Below the pieces are notes generated by a model, which made no database searches, was not told the origin of the DNA, and saw only the letters and a program-made list of their open reading frames with translations. 44,560 nucleotides of DNA from NCBI GenBank assembly GCA_002310035.1, contig DBYC01000090.1, forward strand, positions 1 to 44,560. The letters run 5' to 3'. Both the position numbers and the translations under genes were made by a program. The first letter of the stretch is position 1. Each line of letters begins with the position of its first letter. Shown here one piece after another: positions 24,694-33,463 of the stretch. Origin of the DNA: a bacterium UBP6_UBA1196. GTDB taxonomy: Bacteria; UBP6; UBA1177.

Positions 24694-27681
24694 ATGGCAA
24701 AAACTGCAATAAATCGCAAAAAAGCGGCTAAGGAATTCGCGGAAAAATGGCGGGGCAAAGGCTATGAAAAAGGCGAAAGCCAAATTTTTTGGATTGATTT
24801 ACTCGAGCATGTTTACAATGTCAAAAACATCAGTGATTTCATAATTTTTGAAGACAAAGTCCATCTTGACCATACGAGTTTTATTGATGCCTATATTCCA
24901 TCAACTCACGTTATGATCGAACAGAAAAGTCTCGACAAAGATTTATGCAAGCCGATAAAACAGAGCGACGGCAGTATGCTTACGCCCTTCCAACAGGCAA
25001 AAAGATATGTGACAGAACTTCCGCTTTCACAGCATCCGCGCTGGATAATCACCTGCAACTTCAAGGAGTTTCTGATCTACGATATGGAAAAGCCGCATGA
25101 CGAGCCTGTCCAGGTTCTGCTTGAGGATTTACCTGATAAATTCGAGTGTTTGCAGTTTATGATTGACACTAAAAAAACTTCGGTTTCACCGGAGGAACAG
25201 GTTTCGCTCAAGGCAGGCGAACTTGTCGGAAAACTCTACGACGCGCTAATCAAAGAATATATAAATCCCGATGAAAACAGCTTTAGAAGCCTGAATATTT
25301 TATGTGTCCGCATCGTATTCTGTCTTTATGCCGAAGATGCCGGGCTTTTCGAGACACGGACAAGTTTTGAAGACTATATAAAATCGTTCAATTTACCTGA
25401 TCTTAGACTTGGAATCATCAATCTTTTCAAGGCATTGGACACGAAACCGGAAAATCGTGACAAATACGATACAAAAATCAATTCATTCCCTTATGTCAAC
25501 GGCGGTCTGTTTGCCGACGACACGATTGAAATTCCTAATTTTACTAAAGAAATTGTAGATATTTTAGTAAACAACTGTGCTCCTTTCGACTGGTCGAAAA
25601 TTTCACCTACCATTTTCGGAGCAGTTTTTGAATCAACGCTTAACCCCGAAACGCGGCGCAAAGGCGGAATGCACTATACGAGCATTGCAAACATCCACAA
25701 AGTGATCGATCCGCTGTTTCTGGATGATTTGCGTGCGGAATTTTCCCAAATTGTAGAGCCGTCACCTGAGACGGCTCATAAAACAAAAAGCACGATTCCC
25801 AAAAAAGAGACGTATCAGGTCACGTCTTTACGGAAACGTCGTGAATTGGAGCAGTTTCGCAATAAAATCGCGAATTTAAAATTTCTCGATCCGGCCTGCG
25901 GAAGCGGCAATTTTTTAACTGAGACCTATATTTCGCTGCGCCGCCTTGAAAACGAGATCCTTAAAAAGATTCACGGAAAACAGCAGCTTTTAGGAAGTGA
26001 TTTTTCGCCTATAAAAGTCAAAATTTCTCAATTTTACGGCATAGAAATCAATGATTTTGCAGTAACAGTCGCAAAAACCGCACTTTGGATCGCCGAATCA
26101 CAAATGATGAAAGAAACCGAGGAAATTGTTGATGAAGACCTCGATTTTCTGCCTCTTTCGACAAGTGCAACGATTGTTGAAGGAAACGCACTTCGCATGG
26201 ATTGGAGATATCTGTGCGAAGAGGAAAAAATTCCCACGATAACGGCAAAAAAAACTAATCTCATTTATCCTTTTGCAGTGCATGAAGCTGAAGTCAAATA
26301 CGAAGCGATAAACCTTATCACTGACGAAATAAATATCGGAAAATCGCAACAAAAAAAGATTGAAAATCATTACGATTACATCATGGGAAATCCGCCATTT
26401 GTAGGTGCAAGTATGATGACAGCACAACAAAAAAAGGATGCAACAGATATCTTTGGAAAAATTCATCTTTCGAACAGCATTGATTATGTAGGCGCATGGT
26501 ATCACAAAGCAACAGAAATTATAATCGGCACAAGCACAAAAGCGGCATTTGTTTCCACTAACTCTATAACGCAGGGCGAACAGGTTTTTCCGCTTTGGAA
26601 TAAACTTTTAAAAAAAGGTATCAAGATTGATTTTGCGTGGCAAACATTCCGCTGGGATTCGGAATCGACCCGAAAAGCACAGGTCCACTGCGTGATAATT
26701 GGGTTTTCAGACCTCACCCCAACCCCTATCCATAATTGCGAGGGGCTGAAAAAACGGATTTTCATTTCCGACGGCAAAGTAATCGAAGCAAAAAACATCA
26801 ATCCTTATTTGATTGATGCTCCGGATGTGTTGATTGAAAGCCAGGCTAAGCCGCTTTGCGATCTTCCAATGATGACCATGGGCAACAAGCCATCCGATAA
26901 TGGAAATTTTATTTTTTCAGAAGAAGAAAGAGACAAATTTGTTAAAAATTTTCCTGAAGATGCCCGCTTTCTTCGCCGTTATGTCGGGGCAAAGGATTTT
27001 TTGAACAATAACGAGATTCGCTATTGTCTGTGGCTGAAAAATGTTGCTCCGTCAGAATATATTCATAACAAGGAAATTATGCGCCGTCTTGATGCAATCA
27101 AGGCTTTCCGGGAAAAAAGTACTGCCGAGCCTACGAGGAAATCGGCCGTGACACCGTGGAAATTTTTCTCAACTCCGCAGACTGAGACGAATTATCTGAT
27201 TGTTCCGCGTGTTTCATCAGAACGCAGAAAATATATTCCTATCGGATTTATGACACCCGATTTTATTGCCTCGGATTCGTGTTCAATCGTTCTTGATGCG
27301 ACTTTGTTTATGTTCGGAGTACTGACATCCTCGGTTCACAATGCGTGGATGCGGCTTGTCGGCGGTCGTTTGAAAAGTGATTACCGCTATTCCGGTGCTA
27401 TGGTTTATAATACATTCCCGTGGTGCAGCCCTGCAGATGCTCAGAAAGCAAAAATTGAGCAGACAGCGCAGGCGATTCTCGATGCCCGCTCAAAATATCC
27501 CGAAGTGACTTTGGCAGAACTTTACGGTGAGCACATGTATCTTTTTCCAGAACTTGTAAAAGCCCACAAAGAAAACGACAAGGCCGTTATAGCGGCTTAC
27601 GGTTTTGATCCGAAAATGAGTGAAGCAGAGATTGTTGCCGCACTTTTCAAGATGTATGAAAAGCTGACGAAAAAAAAGTGA
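24694..27681 (+). CDS. MmeI-like type IIL restriction-modification enzyme (fused nuclease and adenine methyltransferase)
   Basis: A 995-residue single-chain enzyme. The N-terminal PD-(D/E)xK-type nuclease region has Asp65 and E-Q-K (76-78), spaced like the D...E-x-K site of MmeI. A helical spacer follows. The methyltransferase domain has motif I L-D-P-A-C-G-S-G-N-F at ~398 and motif IV N-P-P-F at ~565, an N6-adenine type. A target-recognition domain (~690-880) and a C-terminal helical domain complete the family layout. Such enzymes methylate one strand of an asymmetric site and cut at a distance if unmethylated. All catalytic residues appear intact. The ATG has GGAG upstream. Two in-frame palindromic inserts interrupt the linkers (25756-25827, 26711-26750). 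A paralogue end lies at 1-537. It probably acts in phage defence. Confidence 0.9.
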   Translation: MAKTAINRKKAAKEFAEKWRGKGYEKGESQIFWIDLLEHVYNVKNISDFIIFEDKVHLDHTSFIDAYIPSTHVMIEQKSLDKDLCKPIKQSDGSMLTPFQQAKRYVTELPLSQHPRWIITCNFKEFLIYDMEKPHDEPVQVLLEDLPDKFECLQFMIDTKKTSVSPEEQVSLKAGELVGKLYDALIKEYINPDENSFRSLNILCVRIVFCLYAEDAGLFETRTSFEDYIKSFNLPDLRLGIINLFKALDTKPENRDKYDTKINSFPYVNGGLFADDTIEIPNFTKEIVDILVNNCAPFDWSKISPTIFGAVFESTLNPETRRKGGMHYTSIANIHKVIDPLFLDDLRAEFSQIVEPSPETAHKTKSTIPKKETYQVTSLRKRRELEQFRNKIANLKFLDPACGSGNFLTETYISLRRLENEILKKIHGKQQLLGSDFSPIKVKISQFYGIEINDFAVTVAKTALWIAESQMMKETEEIVDEDLDFLPLSTSATIVEGNALRMDWRYLCEEEKIPTITAKKTNLIYPFAVHEAEVKYEAINLITDEINIGKSQQKKIENHYDYIMGNPPFVGASMMTAQQKKDATDIFGKIHLSNSIDYVGAWYHKATEIIIGTSTKAAFVSTNSITQGEQVFPLWNKLLKKGIKIDFAWQTFRWDSESTRKAQVHCVIIGFSDLTPTPIHNCEGLKKRIFISDGKVIEAKNINPYLIDAPDVLIESQAKPLCDLPMMTMGNKPSDNGNFIFSEEERDKFVKNFPEDARFLRRYVGAKDFLNNNEIRYCLWLKNVAPSEYIHNKEIMRRLDAIKAFREKSTAEPTRKSAVTPWKFFSTPQTETNYLIVPRVSSERRKYIPIGFMTPDFIASDSCSIVLDATLFMFGVLTSSVHNAWMRLVGGRLKSDYRYSGAMVYNTFPWCSPADAQKAKIEQTAQAILDARSKYPEVTLAELYGEHMYLFPELVKAHKENDKAVIAAYGFDPKMSEAEIVAALFKMYEKLTKKK
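25756..25777. repeat. In-frame hairpin inside the MmeI-like gene, copy 1
   Basis: GAGCCGTC-ACCTGA-GACGGCTC is a perfect 8-base stem. It encodes part of the P-S-P-E-T-A-H segment between helical spacer and methyltransferase, a stretch that related enzymes usually lack as far as I recall. Confidence 0.6.
25808..25827. repeat. In-frame hairpin inside the MmeI-like gene, copy 2
   Basis: AGACGT-ATCAGGTC-ACGTCT has a 6-base stem. Its loop contains TCAGGT, the reverse complement of the ACCTGA loop of the hairpin 30 bases upstream. The pair therefore forms an inverted couple, like a small palindromic mobile repeat. It encodes E-T-Y-Q-V-T-S-L. Confidence 0.55.
26711..26750. repeat. REP-like segment inside the MmeI-like gene
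   Basis: The plus strand here runs ACCTCACCCCAACCCCT, then a loop, then AGGGGCTG, with a CCCCT/AGGGG stem at 26723-26727 and 26741-26745. It encodes D-L-T-P-T-P-I-H-N-C-E-G-L. This resembles the L-T-P-T-P peptides produced when common extragenic palindromes lie inside genes. That comparison is from memory. Confidence 0.4.
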
Positions 27682-27715
27682 GATTTTTCAAAATTGAAGA
27701 AGACGGGTGGTTGTA

Positions 27716-28156
27716 ATGGACTCAGTCACAAAATTTTTTGATTTCGCGTGCAGACTTCTTGCGAGAAGAGATTATTTCACAGATGAAATCAGGCAGAAAA
27801 TTTTTGACAAGGGCGCAACTTTGGAAGAAGTGACGGAAGTTATAGGAAAGCTAAATAAATTCAAATATCTTGATGATGAAAAAGTTCTCCGGAAATATGT
27901 CGCGGAAATTTCGGCAAAAGGAAAAGGGATCAACTATTTAAAGCAGAAACTTTTTGAAAAAGGGTGTGCATCTCTCATTTCATCAAAAAATTTAGCCGAA
28001 TTCTACCCTTTTGAAGAAGAATGTGCGGCAGCGGAAAAAGCTGTCTTAAAATTGGGAAACTGCGAAAAAGAAAAACTGTTTCAAAAACTCATATCGCGCG
28101 GATTTTCCGCAAGTGCAGCAATAAATGCGCTAAAAACAAGGAATAATTTAAATTAA
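27716..28156 (+). CDS. recX: RecX-family regulatory protein
   Basis: RecX binds RecA filaments and limits their activity. About 146 residues of tandem three-helix RecX repeats are visible. They begin with A-C-R-L-L-A-R-R-D-Y-F, then L-N-K-F-K-Y-L-D-D-E-K and a basic G-I-N-Y-L-K-Q-K-L-F-E-K-G helix. These match the family's L-x-x-R-x-Y-S/T pattern, L-x-x-x-x-Y-L-D-D, and I-x-x-x-L-x-x-K-G. ATG 27716 is preferred, with GGGTGG upstream; GTG 27707 is also possible. No recA is nearby. glmM follows 11 bases after the stop. Confidence 0.8.
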   Translation: MDSVTKFFDFACRLLARRDYFTDEIRQKIFDKGATLEEVTEVIGKLNKFKYLDDEKVLRKYVAEISAKGKGINYLKQKLFEKGCASLISSKNLAEFYPFEEECAAAEKAVLKLGNCEKEKLFQKLISRGFSASAAINALKTRNNLN

Positions 28157-28167
28157 AAGAGGGAAAA

Positions 28168-29529
28168 ATGGCAGAAAAAAAGATTTTCGGAACAGACGGA
28201 ATCAGAACAAAAGCCAATGTTTATCCGCTTACGCCCGAATCGGCTGTTTCGATCGGAAAAGCAATAACTACATGGTTCCAAAGGAAGAATCCGGCAAAAA
28301 AAATTACCGCGGCGATCGGAACTGACACACGCATTTCGTCAGACATGCTCAACTCCGCAGTTTCGGCAGGAATCATGGCGGCAGGCGGAAATGTCATAAA
28401 TCTCGGTATCGTTTCAACTCCGCTCGTCAGCGATTTTGTCCGGACAAACCGCTGTGATTTCGGCATTGTGATTTCGGCAAGCCACAACCCTTTTGACAAC
28501 AACGGAATCAAAATTTTCAACGAAAAAGGGGAAAAACTCAACGACGGTGAAGAAATCGAAATCGAGGAAATACTTTTCACAAACAGCTCGGAAAATAAAA
28601 CCGGAAAAACGATCGGAACGCTTGAAAACGCGGAAAATCCGACTTACGAATATGTTGCAAGAATTGCGAAACGCTTTGAAACGCTGAAGGATTCAAGCTT
28701 CAAAGTATGCATCGACTGCGCAAACGGCGCGACGGCAAAAATTGCGGAAAAAATTTTCAGTTCGTTTGAAAAAATGGAGAAATTTTTCTTTTCTACAACT
28801 TCCAACGGCATAAACATAAACGAAAACTGCGGTGCTCTCCACCCGGAAAACCTTGCTCCGAAAATTCTGGAAAACAAGTGCGACATCGGTTTCGCTTTTG
28901 ACGGCGACGGCGACAGGCTGATCACGGTCGACGAACTCGGCAGAGTTATTGACGGCGACAAAATCATCGGGATCATCGCAAAATATCTCAACAAAAACGG
29001 CAAACTGGCGCACAGCACGGCGGCAGTCACCGTCATGAGCAACGCGGGGCTTGAAAAACACCTCAAAAACAAGGGGATCGCACTCGAAAGAACAAATGTC
29101 GGCGACCGCTATCTTGTTGAAAGAATCAATGAAAAAGGGCTGAGTTTCGCCGGAGAAAACAGCGGACACCTGATCATAACAGAGATAAATCCGACAGGCG
29201 ACGGCATTGTGGCCTCGCTAATGCTCCTCGAAATCCTGCACGAAAGCGGCATAAAACTCTCGGTTCTTGCTGATGAGATCGAGCTTTTTCCGCAGATCCA
29301 GGCAAAAGTCAAAGTAAAGGAAAAAACGCCGATCGACAGGATTCCCGGACTTATCGAACTGATAAAATCGCAGGAAGCGCAACTCGGCGGCGGCAGAATG
29401 CTCGTCCGTTACAGCGGAACAGAGCCCGTAATGCGTGTCATGGCGGAAGGTCCGGAAGAAGGAAAAGTCAGGAATGCTGTAGATAAAGTGGCTGAATTTG
29501 TTAAAACTTTTAACGGAGGTATAAAATGA
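28168..29529 (+). CDS. glmM: Phosphoglucosamine mutase
   Basis: Interconverts glucosamine-6-phosphate and glucosamine-1-phosphate on the route to UDP-GlcNAc for peptidoglycan and LPS. All four domains of the alpha-D-phosphohexomutase family are present. G-T-D-G-I-R is at ~8-13. The catalytic phosphoserine is in I-S-A-S-H-N-P (Ser ~105). The metal loop D-G-D-G-D-R is near 247-252, the sugar loop G-E-N-S-G-H near 330, and the phosphate loop R-Y-S-G-T-E-P near 412-418. Length (453) is typical. GAGGG precedes the ATG, and the stop overlaps the lipoprotein start as ATGA. Confidence 0.95.
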   Translation: MAEKKIFGTDGIRTKANVYPLTPESAVSIGKAITTWFQRKNPAKKITAAIGTDTRISSDMLNSAVSAGIMAAGGNVINLGIVSTPLVSDFVRTNRCDFGIVISASHNPFDNNGIKIFNEKGEKLNDGEEIEIEEILFTNSSENKTGKTIGTLENAENPTYEYVARIAKRFETLKDSSFKVCIDCANGATAKIAEKIFSSFEKMEKFFFSTTSNGININENCGALHPENLAPKILENKCDIGFAFDGDGDRLITVDELGRVIDGDKIIGIIAKYLNKNGKLAHSTAAVTVMSNAGLEKHLKNKGIALERTNVGDRYLVERINEKGLSFAGENSGHLIITEINPTGDGIVASLMLLEILHESGIKLSVLADEIELFPQIQAKVKVKEKTPIDRIPGLIELIKSQEAQLGGGRMLVRYSGTEPVMRVMAEGPEEGKVRNAVDKVAEFVKTFNGGIK

Positions 29530-31412
29530 AAAAATTCTCTATTTTATTTTTTGCAATGCTCTTTTGCTTTGCATGCTCGTCAGGAAATTCCGACAAAAAA
29601 GAGGTGAATGATTCTGACGGCAACGAGTCTGAAATCCAGGATTCTGACAGCGAAAAAACCGACACGGAGCCGGCAGAAACAGATTCAGACAATGCTACGG
29701 CAGACAACGACCCTGAGAACAACAACGATTCAGGCACGACGCCGGATGACAGCGATTCAGAAACAGGCGATTCCGACACGGCCGAAAGCGGGATCTGCTC
29801 GCCCAATCCGTGCGATACCGAAGAAAACCGCGCCGCGCACAAGTCAAGATGCATGCCGGAAAACAACGGTACATCATATACCTGCGAATGCGATGCGTCT
29901 TACTACTCCTACGACGGTCTCTGCTGTCAGGCTCACTCATCGAACAAAGGCGGGAAATGCGTATGCGACACTTATTATGTCGAACCTGAAGAAGAAGCAG
30001 AAAAATGCGTCGCACAGTGCACCGAAAATACGATCGAAGGTCTCAACGGATACTGCAAAGGAGACTACATCTGCCAGCAGGGAACCTGCATAAAAGACCG
30101 CTGTGCAGGATATACATGCCCTGAAAACAGCACATGTACCACAAAAAACGACGAACCATTCTGCCAGTGCGAAAGCCCGCTACAGATGAGTAACGGAAAG
30201 TGCTGTCCGCTGAATTCGACAAATGTAAACGGAACCTGCAAATGCGACACCGGCTATGAAATGTCGGGAGACGAATGCGTTATGAGCACCAATAACCCGT
30301 GCAAAACAAAACCTTGCAAAAATCTCAACAAAAACAAGTGTGTAGCAGATAACAGCGAAGCCGGTTACCACTGTGAATGCAATGAAAATTTCACGGAGGA
30401 CGAAACCGGAAAGTGCAATCTGATAGTTTACGATGTCTGTCCGAACAACATGCAGTGCCTCAGGGGATACTGCCTTCCGCAGGATCTCAGCAACGAGCAG
30501 TGCATCAAAGACAGCGACTGCCGCGAATTTAACGAAAGCGCAACTACCTACTGCGCCTCTCCTGGAGCTGCCGGCGGAGTCTGTATGGGATGCAGCAGCA
30601 ACAGCGACTGCCCGGGAAACACGCAGTGCATGGAGAATTTCGGAACATGCGCTCTGATGTGCGACAGCGACAACGACTGTCCTTACGGAAAATGCACTTC
30701 ACTCGGCTACTGCGGTCAGAAAAAGTGCTACAGCAACGAAGACTGCTTCGGCGGAACTGTCTGCAAGATGGGTGAAGAGGGCTATGGATACTGCAACAGG
30801 CTCGAGTGCCACGAGACTGCCTGCACCGAGACGAATCCGCACGGGACATGCCCTAACCAGGGTGAAGCCTGCATAAACGGTAAATGCGTTTCAAGCTGCA
30901 ACCCGAATCCGTGCAAAGATATAAACAGAACAAAATGCGAAATAAAACTCGGTGTTCCGACATGCGAATGTGACGAAGGAACAGTCGAAAAAGACGGAAA
31001 GTGCGTTCCCAAAACCGTAAAAAAATGTCCCACGGGCTTTGTCTGCCAGAACGGTTACTGCGCGGACAAAAACGAAATCAATTTCTTCTGTGCCGAAAAT
31101 TCAGACTGCGGAGGACTCAACTGCTCGCCAAGACTTCCTTCCGGCAGATGCGAAGGATGCACCTATAATTCAGATTGTCCTGCCGTTGACGAAAACGACC
31201 CTGTCTACTGCATTTCCGGCTACTGCATGAGAAGCTGTTTCTCCAATGAACAATGCGGTCCCGCCATGATTTGCAAAACAAACTCTTCAGGCAGTTACTG
31301 CGGCAGCCTGGAGTGTTCAAACATATCCGACTGCAAAGCGGCAAACTATACCTGTACACCGTCGTCAGGCAGCTCCGCAAGCGGCACCTGCACAAGAATT
31401 CCGTGTGAATAA
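29526..31412 (+). CDS. Cysteine-rich EGF-like lipoprotein with acidic Asp/Ser tract
   Basis: A 628-residue surface lipoprotein candidate. Its signal peptide ends at Cys17 (F-A-C-S-S), with Ser at +2. Residues ~24-85 are a low-complexity tract of Asp, Ser, Glu and Thr, probably a stalk. The remainder is built of cysteine modules. EGF-like units have C-x-x-N-P-C ... C-x-C-x(n)-G-x-C. Other units follow the form C-x(1-2)-S-D-C-x4-C. Two halves (residues ~300-420 and ~500-625) look like a duplication. Proteins of this style are frequent in Myxococcota-like genomes; function is unknown, with adhesion or surface-layer roles possible. GGAGGT precedes the ATG. Overlap with glmM means it is probably co-translated. 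Confidence 0.8.
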   Translation: MKKFSILFFAMLFCFACSSGNSDKKEVNDSDGNESEIQDSDSEKTDTEPAETDSDNATADNDPENNNDSGTTPDDSDSETGDSDTAESGICSPNPCDTEENRAAHKSRCMPENNGTSYTCECDASYYSYDGLCCQAHSSNKGGKCVCDTYYVEPEEEAEKCVAQCTENTIEGLNGYCKGDYICQQGTCIKDRCAGYTCPENSTCTTKNDEPFCQCESPLQMSNGKCCPLNSTNVNGTCKCDTGYEMSGDECVMSTNNPCKTKPCKNLNKNKCVADNSEAGYHCECNENFTEDETGKCNLIVYDVCPNNMQCLRGYCLPQDLSNEQCIKDSDCREFNESATTYCASPGAAGGVCMGCSSNSDCPGNTQCMENFGTCALMCDSDNDCPYGKCTSLGYCGQKKCYSNEDCFGGTVCKMGEEGYGYCNRLECHETACTETNPHGTCPNQGEACINGKCVSSCNPNPCKDINRTKCEIKLGVPTCECDEGTVEKDGKCVPKTVKKCPTGFVCQNGYCADKNEINFFCAENSDCGGLNCSPRLPSGRCEGCTYNSDCPAVDENDPVYCISGYCMRSCFSNEQCGPAMICKTNSSGSYCGSLECSNISDCKAANYTCTPSSGSSASGTCTRIPCE

Positions 31413-31425
31413 ATAGGAGGACAAA

Positions 31426-31761
31426 ATGTTCAGAGACTGGGTCGACAAATTCGGTGCGGCGATAACCGTCATGGATACCGAAGGAAACATTCTTGATATG
31501 AACGAAGCGGCATGCAACGCCCTTTCAGGCGGCAGAAGCATGGTCGGCGAAAACCTTATGAAGTGCCATCAGCAGCGTTCTATCGATATCATGCACGACA
31601 TGATGAAAAACGATCATTCAAATGTCTACACGATCGAAAAAAACGGCAGAAAAAAGATGATTTACCAGGCTCCGTGGTACAAGGAAAACGGCGAAATCGG
31701 CGGCCTTGTCGAAATTTCGATGGTGATCCCTTTTGAAATGCCGCACTATGTCAGAAGCTGA
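31426..31761 (+). CDS. Stand-alone PAS-domain protein
   Basis: A 111-residue protein that is essentially one PAS fold. The opening strand is A-I-T-V-M-D-T-E-G-N-I-L-D-M-N-E-A-A, the usual PAS start, followed by a short helix with G-E-N-L-M-K-C-H. The closing strands are Y-T-I-E-K-N-G-R-K-K-M-I-Y-Q-A-P-W-Y and G-L-V-E-I-S-M-V. No output domain is attached. Cys and His in the central helix (M-K-C-H, D-I-M-H-D) could bind a metal or haem, but this is speculative. A strong AGGAGG site precedes the ATG, 13 bases after the lipoprotein stop. Confidence 0.75.
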   Translation: MFRDWVDKFGAAITVMDTEGNILDMNEAACNALSGGRSMVGENLMKCHQQRSIDIMHDMMKNDHSNVYTIEKNGRKKMIYQAPWYKENGEIGGLVEISMVIPFEMPHYVRS

Positions 31762-31768
31762 AAATCAC

Positions 31769-33463
31769 TCATAAGCCCTCTCTTACAGGCTGAAGATCGG
31801 CTGTAAAAACAGTTTCGTTGTCACAAAAAGACGAATTAGAAAGATTTCTTTCAAGTTTGTCCCAATCATTGATATTCCATGCATTTACAGCCGTTGTGTT
31901 TTTATTGAAAAAAATGTCTCCTGCACCGGAAGAAAAAATTTCGGAATTTTCCACATTAAGTCCGTTGTTGTTGCCGGAAAGAGCGAGCGCATCGAAACGG
32001 AGAATCGACAAAGAATAAAGCGAAATTCCGTGACCGAAATCGCTGTCCGGCGCGAAAACACACTTTTTCGCCTCGCTGCATTCACGAGGCTTCGTTCCTT
32101 TTATTTCGACATTTTTCAAAGAAACATCAGCGCTTATAACCAGAACCCCCGATTCTCTGTTAGCTGAAAAAACACCGTTCCTTGCCGAAAGTTCCGCTCC
32201 ATCCTGAACACCTGCCCCGACGCCGAATTCGCCAGACAAAGAATCAGATTTTGTCGAAACGATCTCAAAACCGTCTATATCCGCACGGCAATTTCCGTCC
32301 AGGAGCAGACCTGCCTTTTCCGCTGAAACAACCGAAAGATTTTTTATGGAACTTTCGCTTCCCTCAAGAAGCTGCATCCCGAAACCATTATTGCCAAGAC
32401 CGTCTGAAGTTATTGATTTTATTGTCAGATCTTTTCCATTAAGCGAAGATCCGCGCAAAAGAATTCCGTTACCTCGGCTGTTTTCTATGCGGACTCTTTC
32501 AAGAGATGCATAAACTTTTCCGTCAAGCACCACACCGCCCTGCTCTTCATTGGTTTCCAGCATATTTTCAGCAATAAAATCAACAAGTTGCAATTTAATT
32601 TCCCCTTCATCCGCACTCAAAAAAACAAATGATGTCGCAGTATCGGAAACAGAACTGTTCCTTATTGTAATATCAGCGGAATTCTCAGCATATAAACCAT
32701 GCCCTTCATAGCTGCGAATACCGCCATAAACACCGGAAATAATTGAATTTTCAATATTGATTTCATTTTTTTCGCCAGTTTCGCCCCAAACAGCTACTCC
32801 GAATGAATTCATTCCGGAAATTTCGCTTCCTGAAATGTTCAGCATACCGTTTCCGAAAGAAATTCCATAACTTATGCCTGAAGCCGCCTCATCGATATCG
32901 CCGATAAAACTGTTTTCGACCGAAAGAACGGCTCTGCATCCTGCCTCGTCCTGACAGATGTTGATCCCCCCTTTCGTGCAGTGCGACAAATTGGAATTCT
33001 TAACACTTGTCGTACTTTTGTCAGCCCCGGTCAGGCAACGCGTTTTTCCGCGCAGAGAGAGATTTTCCAAACTCAGCTCCGCATTTCCGGCAACTTCGAT
33101 GACAGCGCCCTTCTCTTCATCATCACAGAAAATCAATGTATTTTCAGCACCTTTTCCGACTATTGCAAGACGCTTTTCGACTTTTATGCAACCTGAAAAA
33201 CAGCCGCTTCCCAAAACGATTTTTCCGTTTTCCGCTTCAGGCAGAGGCATACATTTCTGATTTTCATTATACGCACCGGGCACATTTACTTCAGGTTCAT
33301 CAGGAAGAGCAGGCTGTGAATAAAAAATTTCCTTTTCGCTGCAGGCTGTCTCTGCCGGGCTTTCTTCACCGGGAAAATAATCTTCCCCTGCGTATTCCCG
33401 GCCTGTGCCGGATTCGCCGCATGAAAACGCGAAAAGTACAATAAAAAAGATAACAAAAATCAT
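31769..33463 (-). CDS. Right-handed beta-helix lipoprotein A
   Basis: A 564-residue predicted lipoprotein whose signal peptide ends at Cys15 (F-A-F-S-C-G). After a short acidic linker with four Cys, residues ~100-520 consist of repeating short strands of the kind L-S-V-E-N-S-x-I, I-x-I-x-N-S-x-I-S-G-V-x-G-G-I, and G-I-L-L-R-G-S. This is the ladder pattern of parallel beta-helix proteins (pectate-lyase-like or NosD-like). Carbohydrate binding or cleavage is common for the fold, but no active-site triad was recognised. The ATG overlaps the stop of the upstream beta-helix gene (ATGA), so the two are translated together. Confidence 0.72.
   Translation of the reverse strand: MIFVIFFIVLFAFSCGESGTGREYAGEDYFPGEESPAETACSEKEIFYSQPALPDEPEVNVPGAYNENQKCMPLPEAENGKIVLGSGCFSGCIKVEKRLAIVGKGAENTLIFCDDEEKGAVIEVAGNAELSLENLSLRGKTRCLTGADKSTTSVKNSNLSHCTKGGINICQDEAGCRAVLSVENSFIGDIDEAASGISYGISFGNGMLNISGSEISGMNSFGVAVWGETGEKNEINIENSIISGVYGGIRSYEGHGLYAENSADITIRNSSVSDTATSFVFLSADEGEIKLQLVDFIAENMLETNEEQGGVVLDGKVYASLERVRIENSRGNGILLRGSSLNGKDLTIKSITSDGLGNNGFGMQLLEGSESSIKNLSVVSAEKAGLLLDGNCRADIDGFEIVSTKSDSLSGEFGVGAGVQDGAELSARNGVFSANRESGVLVISADVSLKNVEIKGTKPRECSEAKKCVFAPDSDFGHGISLYSLSILRFDALALSGNNNGLNVENSEIFSSGAGDIFFNKNTTAVNAWNINDWDKLERNLSNSSFCDNETVFTADLQPVREGL

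Noticed and set aside
1..27681. The two MmeI-like copies as boundaries of a mobile element
   Set aside because: The copies have diverged too far to be recent target-site or recombination duplicates, and the DNA between them contains core genes such as uppS and gap.
23608..27681. A defence island made of the zinc-ribbon, HD-domain and MmeI-like genes
   Set aside because: The first two overlap each other but are separated from the restriction gene by 128 bases, and neither has a known defence family signature.
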